Assembly (NCBI GenBank): GCA_021767985.1
Contig: JAASSH010000149.1
Location: 1 to 6,080 of the forward strand
Reading direction: 5' to 3'
DNA: 6,080 bases
Source of the DNA: Gammaproteobacteria bacterium
Lineage (GTDB): Bacteria; Pseudomonadota; Gammaproteobacteria; GCA-001735895
Shown here: positions 5,958-6,080 of the stretch, piece after piece
How positions within the stretch are numbered: position 1 is the first letter of the stretch
Layout: the number at the start of each line of letters is the position of its first letter
Notes under the pieces: model-generated
Seen by the model: only the letters and a program-made list of their open reading frames with translations
Told to the model about the DNA's origin: nothing
Databases searched by the model: none
Translations under genes and position numbers: made by a program

Positions 5958-6033
5958 TAGGCCACATGCCATTTTCCCGATAATATTTTCTCCCGCGGCA
6001 ACGGGACGCGGACCTGTTCCCGGCATTTCCGGC

Positions 6034-6080
6034 TCAGGCGAAGGCCGGCATCACTTCCTTGCAGAAGAGTTCCATCGACC
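6034..6080 (-). CDS. C-terminal end of an unidentified protein, possibly a luciferase-like flavin oxidoreductase
   Basis: Only 14 codons and the stop are inside the window; the gene enters from the right edge. The frame reads SMELFCKEVMPAFA followed by TGA at 6036-6034. Endings of the form (S/R)-x-x-L-F-x-x-E-V-(M/L)-P-A-(F/L) are common in luciferase-like (LLM-class) flavin-dependent oxidoreductases, so that family is the first guess. The fragment is too short for certainty. It lies upstream of aspC on the same strand with about 150 bases between, and aspC has its own promoter there, so the two are probably separate units. Confidence 0.4.
   Translation of the reverse strand, partial: SMELFCKEVMPAFA

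Noticed and set aside
5991..6006. TCCCG-CGGCAA-CGGGA hairpin downstream of the right-edge gene as its terminator
   Set aside because: The stem is five pairs and is not followed by a T-tract.

Overview
The window looks like a chromosomal segment of a moderately GC-rich gammaproteobacterium. The class Ia aspartate aminotransferase is very close to the enterobacterial AspC type. There is an LpxL/HtrB lipid A acyltransferase (so an outer membrane), a PilU-type pilus ATPase, and a tRNA-Asn with an encoded CCA end. I cannot name the genus.

Layout from left to right. The left edge (1-123, minus) holds the first 41 codons of uvrB. Diverging from it (224-472, plus) is a dead second aminotransferase. 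It belongs to the other class I subfamily (AspC type Ib), has no start codon, has lost its middle in frame, carries an internal TGA, and has lost its C-terminus. One base after its last stop begins an intact orphan radical SAM protein (474-1613, plus) with a CxxxCxxC cluster and extra C-terminal cysteines. Next come tRNA-Asn(GUU) (1700-1775) and a strong hairpin/T-tract terminator (1783-1817).

The middle (about 1818-3716) is a damaged zone. On the minus strand, a PilU ATPase lacks its whole N-terminal domain but keeps the Walker A, Asp box, Walker B and His box. Its 3' end runs through a run of eight A into a DUF4136-like domain in the next frame. Removing one A would make PilU and DUF4136 one continuous protein. 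Upstream of the PilU break, the plus strand is open for about 65 codons and ends like an OmpA domain. About 370 bases after that hold no gene I can recognise.

The right third (3717-5883, minus) is healthy: aspC followed 43 bases later by lpxL, probably one transcript from a good sigma70-like promoter at 5929-5957. At the right edge (6034-6080, minus) is the C-terminal end of another protein, possibly a luciferase-like flavin oxidoreductase.

Taken together, the intact genes are housekeeping functions (excision repair, transamination, lipid A acylation, translation). The most unusual content is the orphan radical SAM gene and the cluster of broken genes around it. This damage could reflect ongoing gene decay and rearrangement, or partly an assembly or base-calling fault; the sequence alone does not decide.
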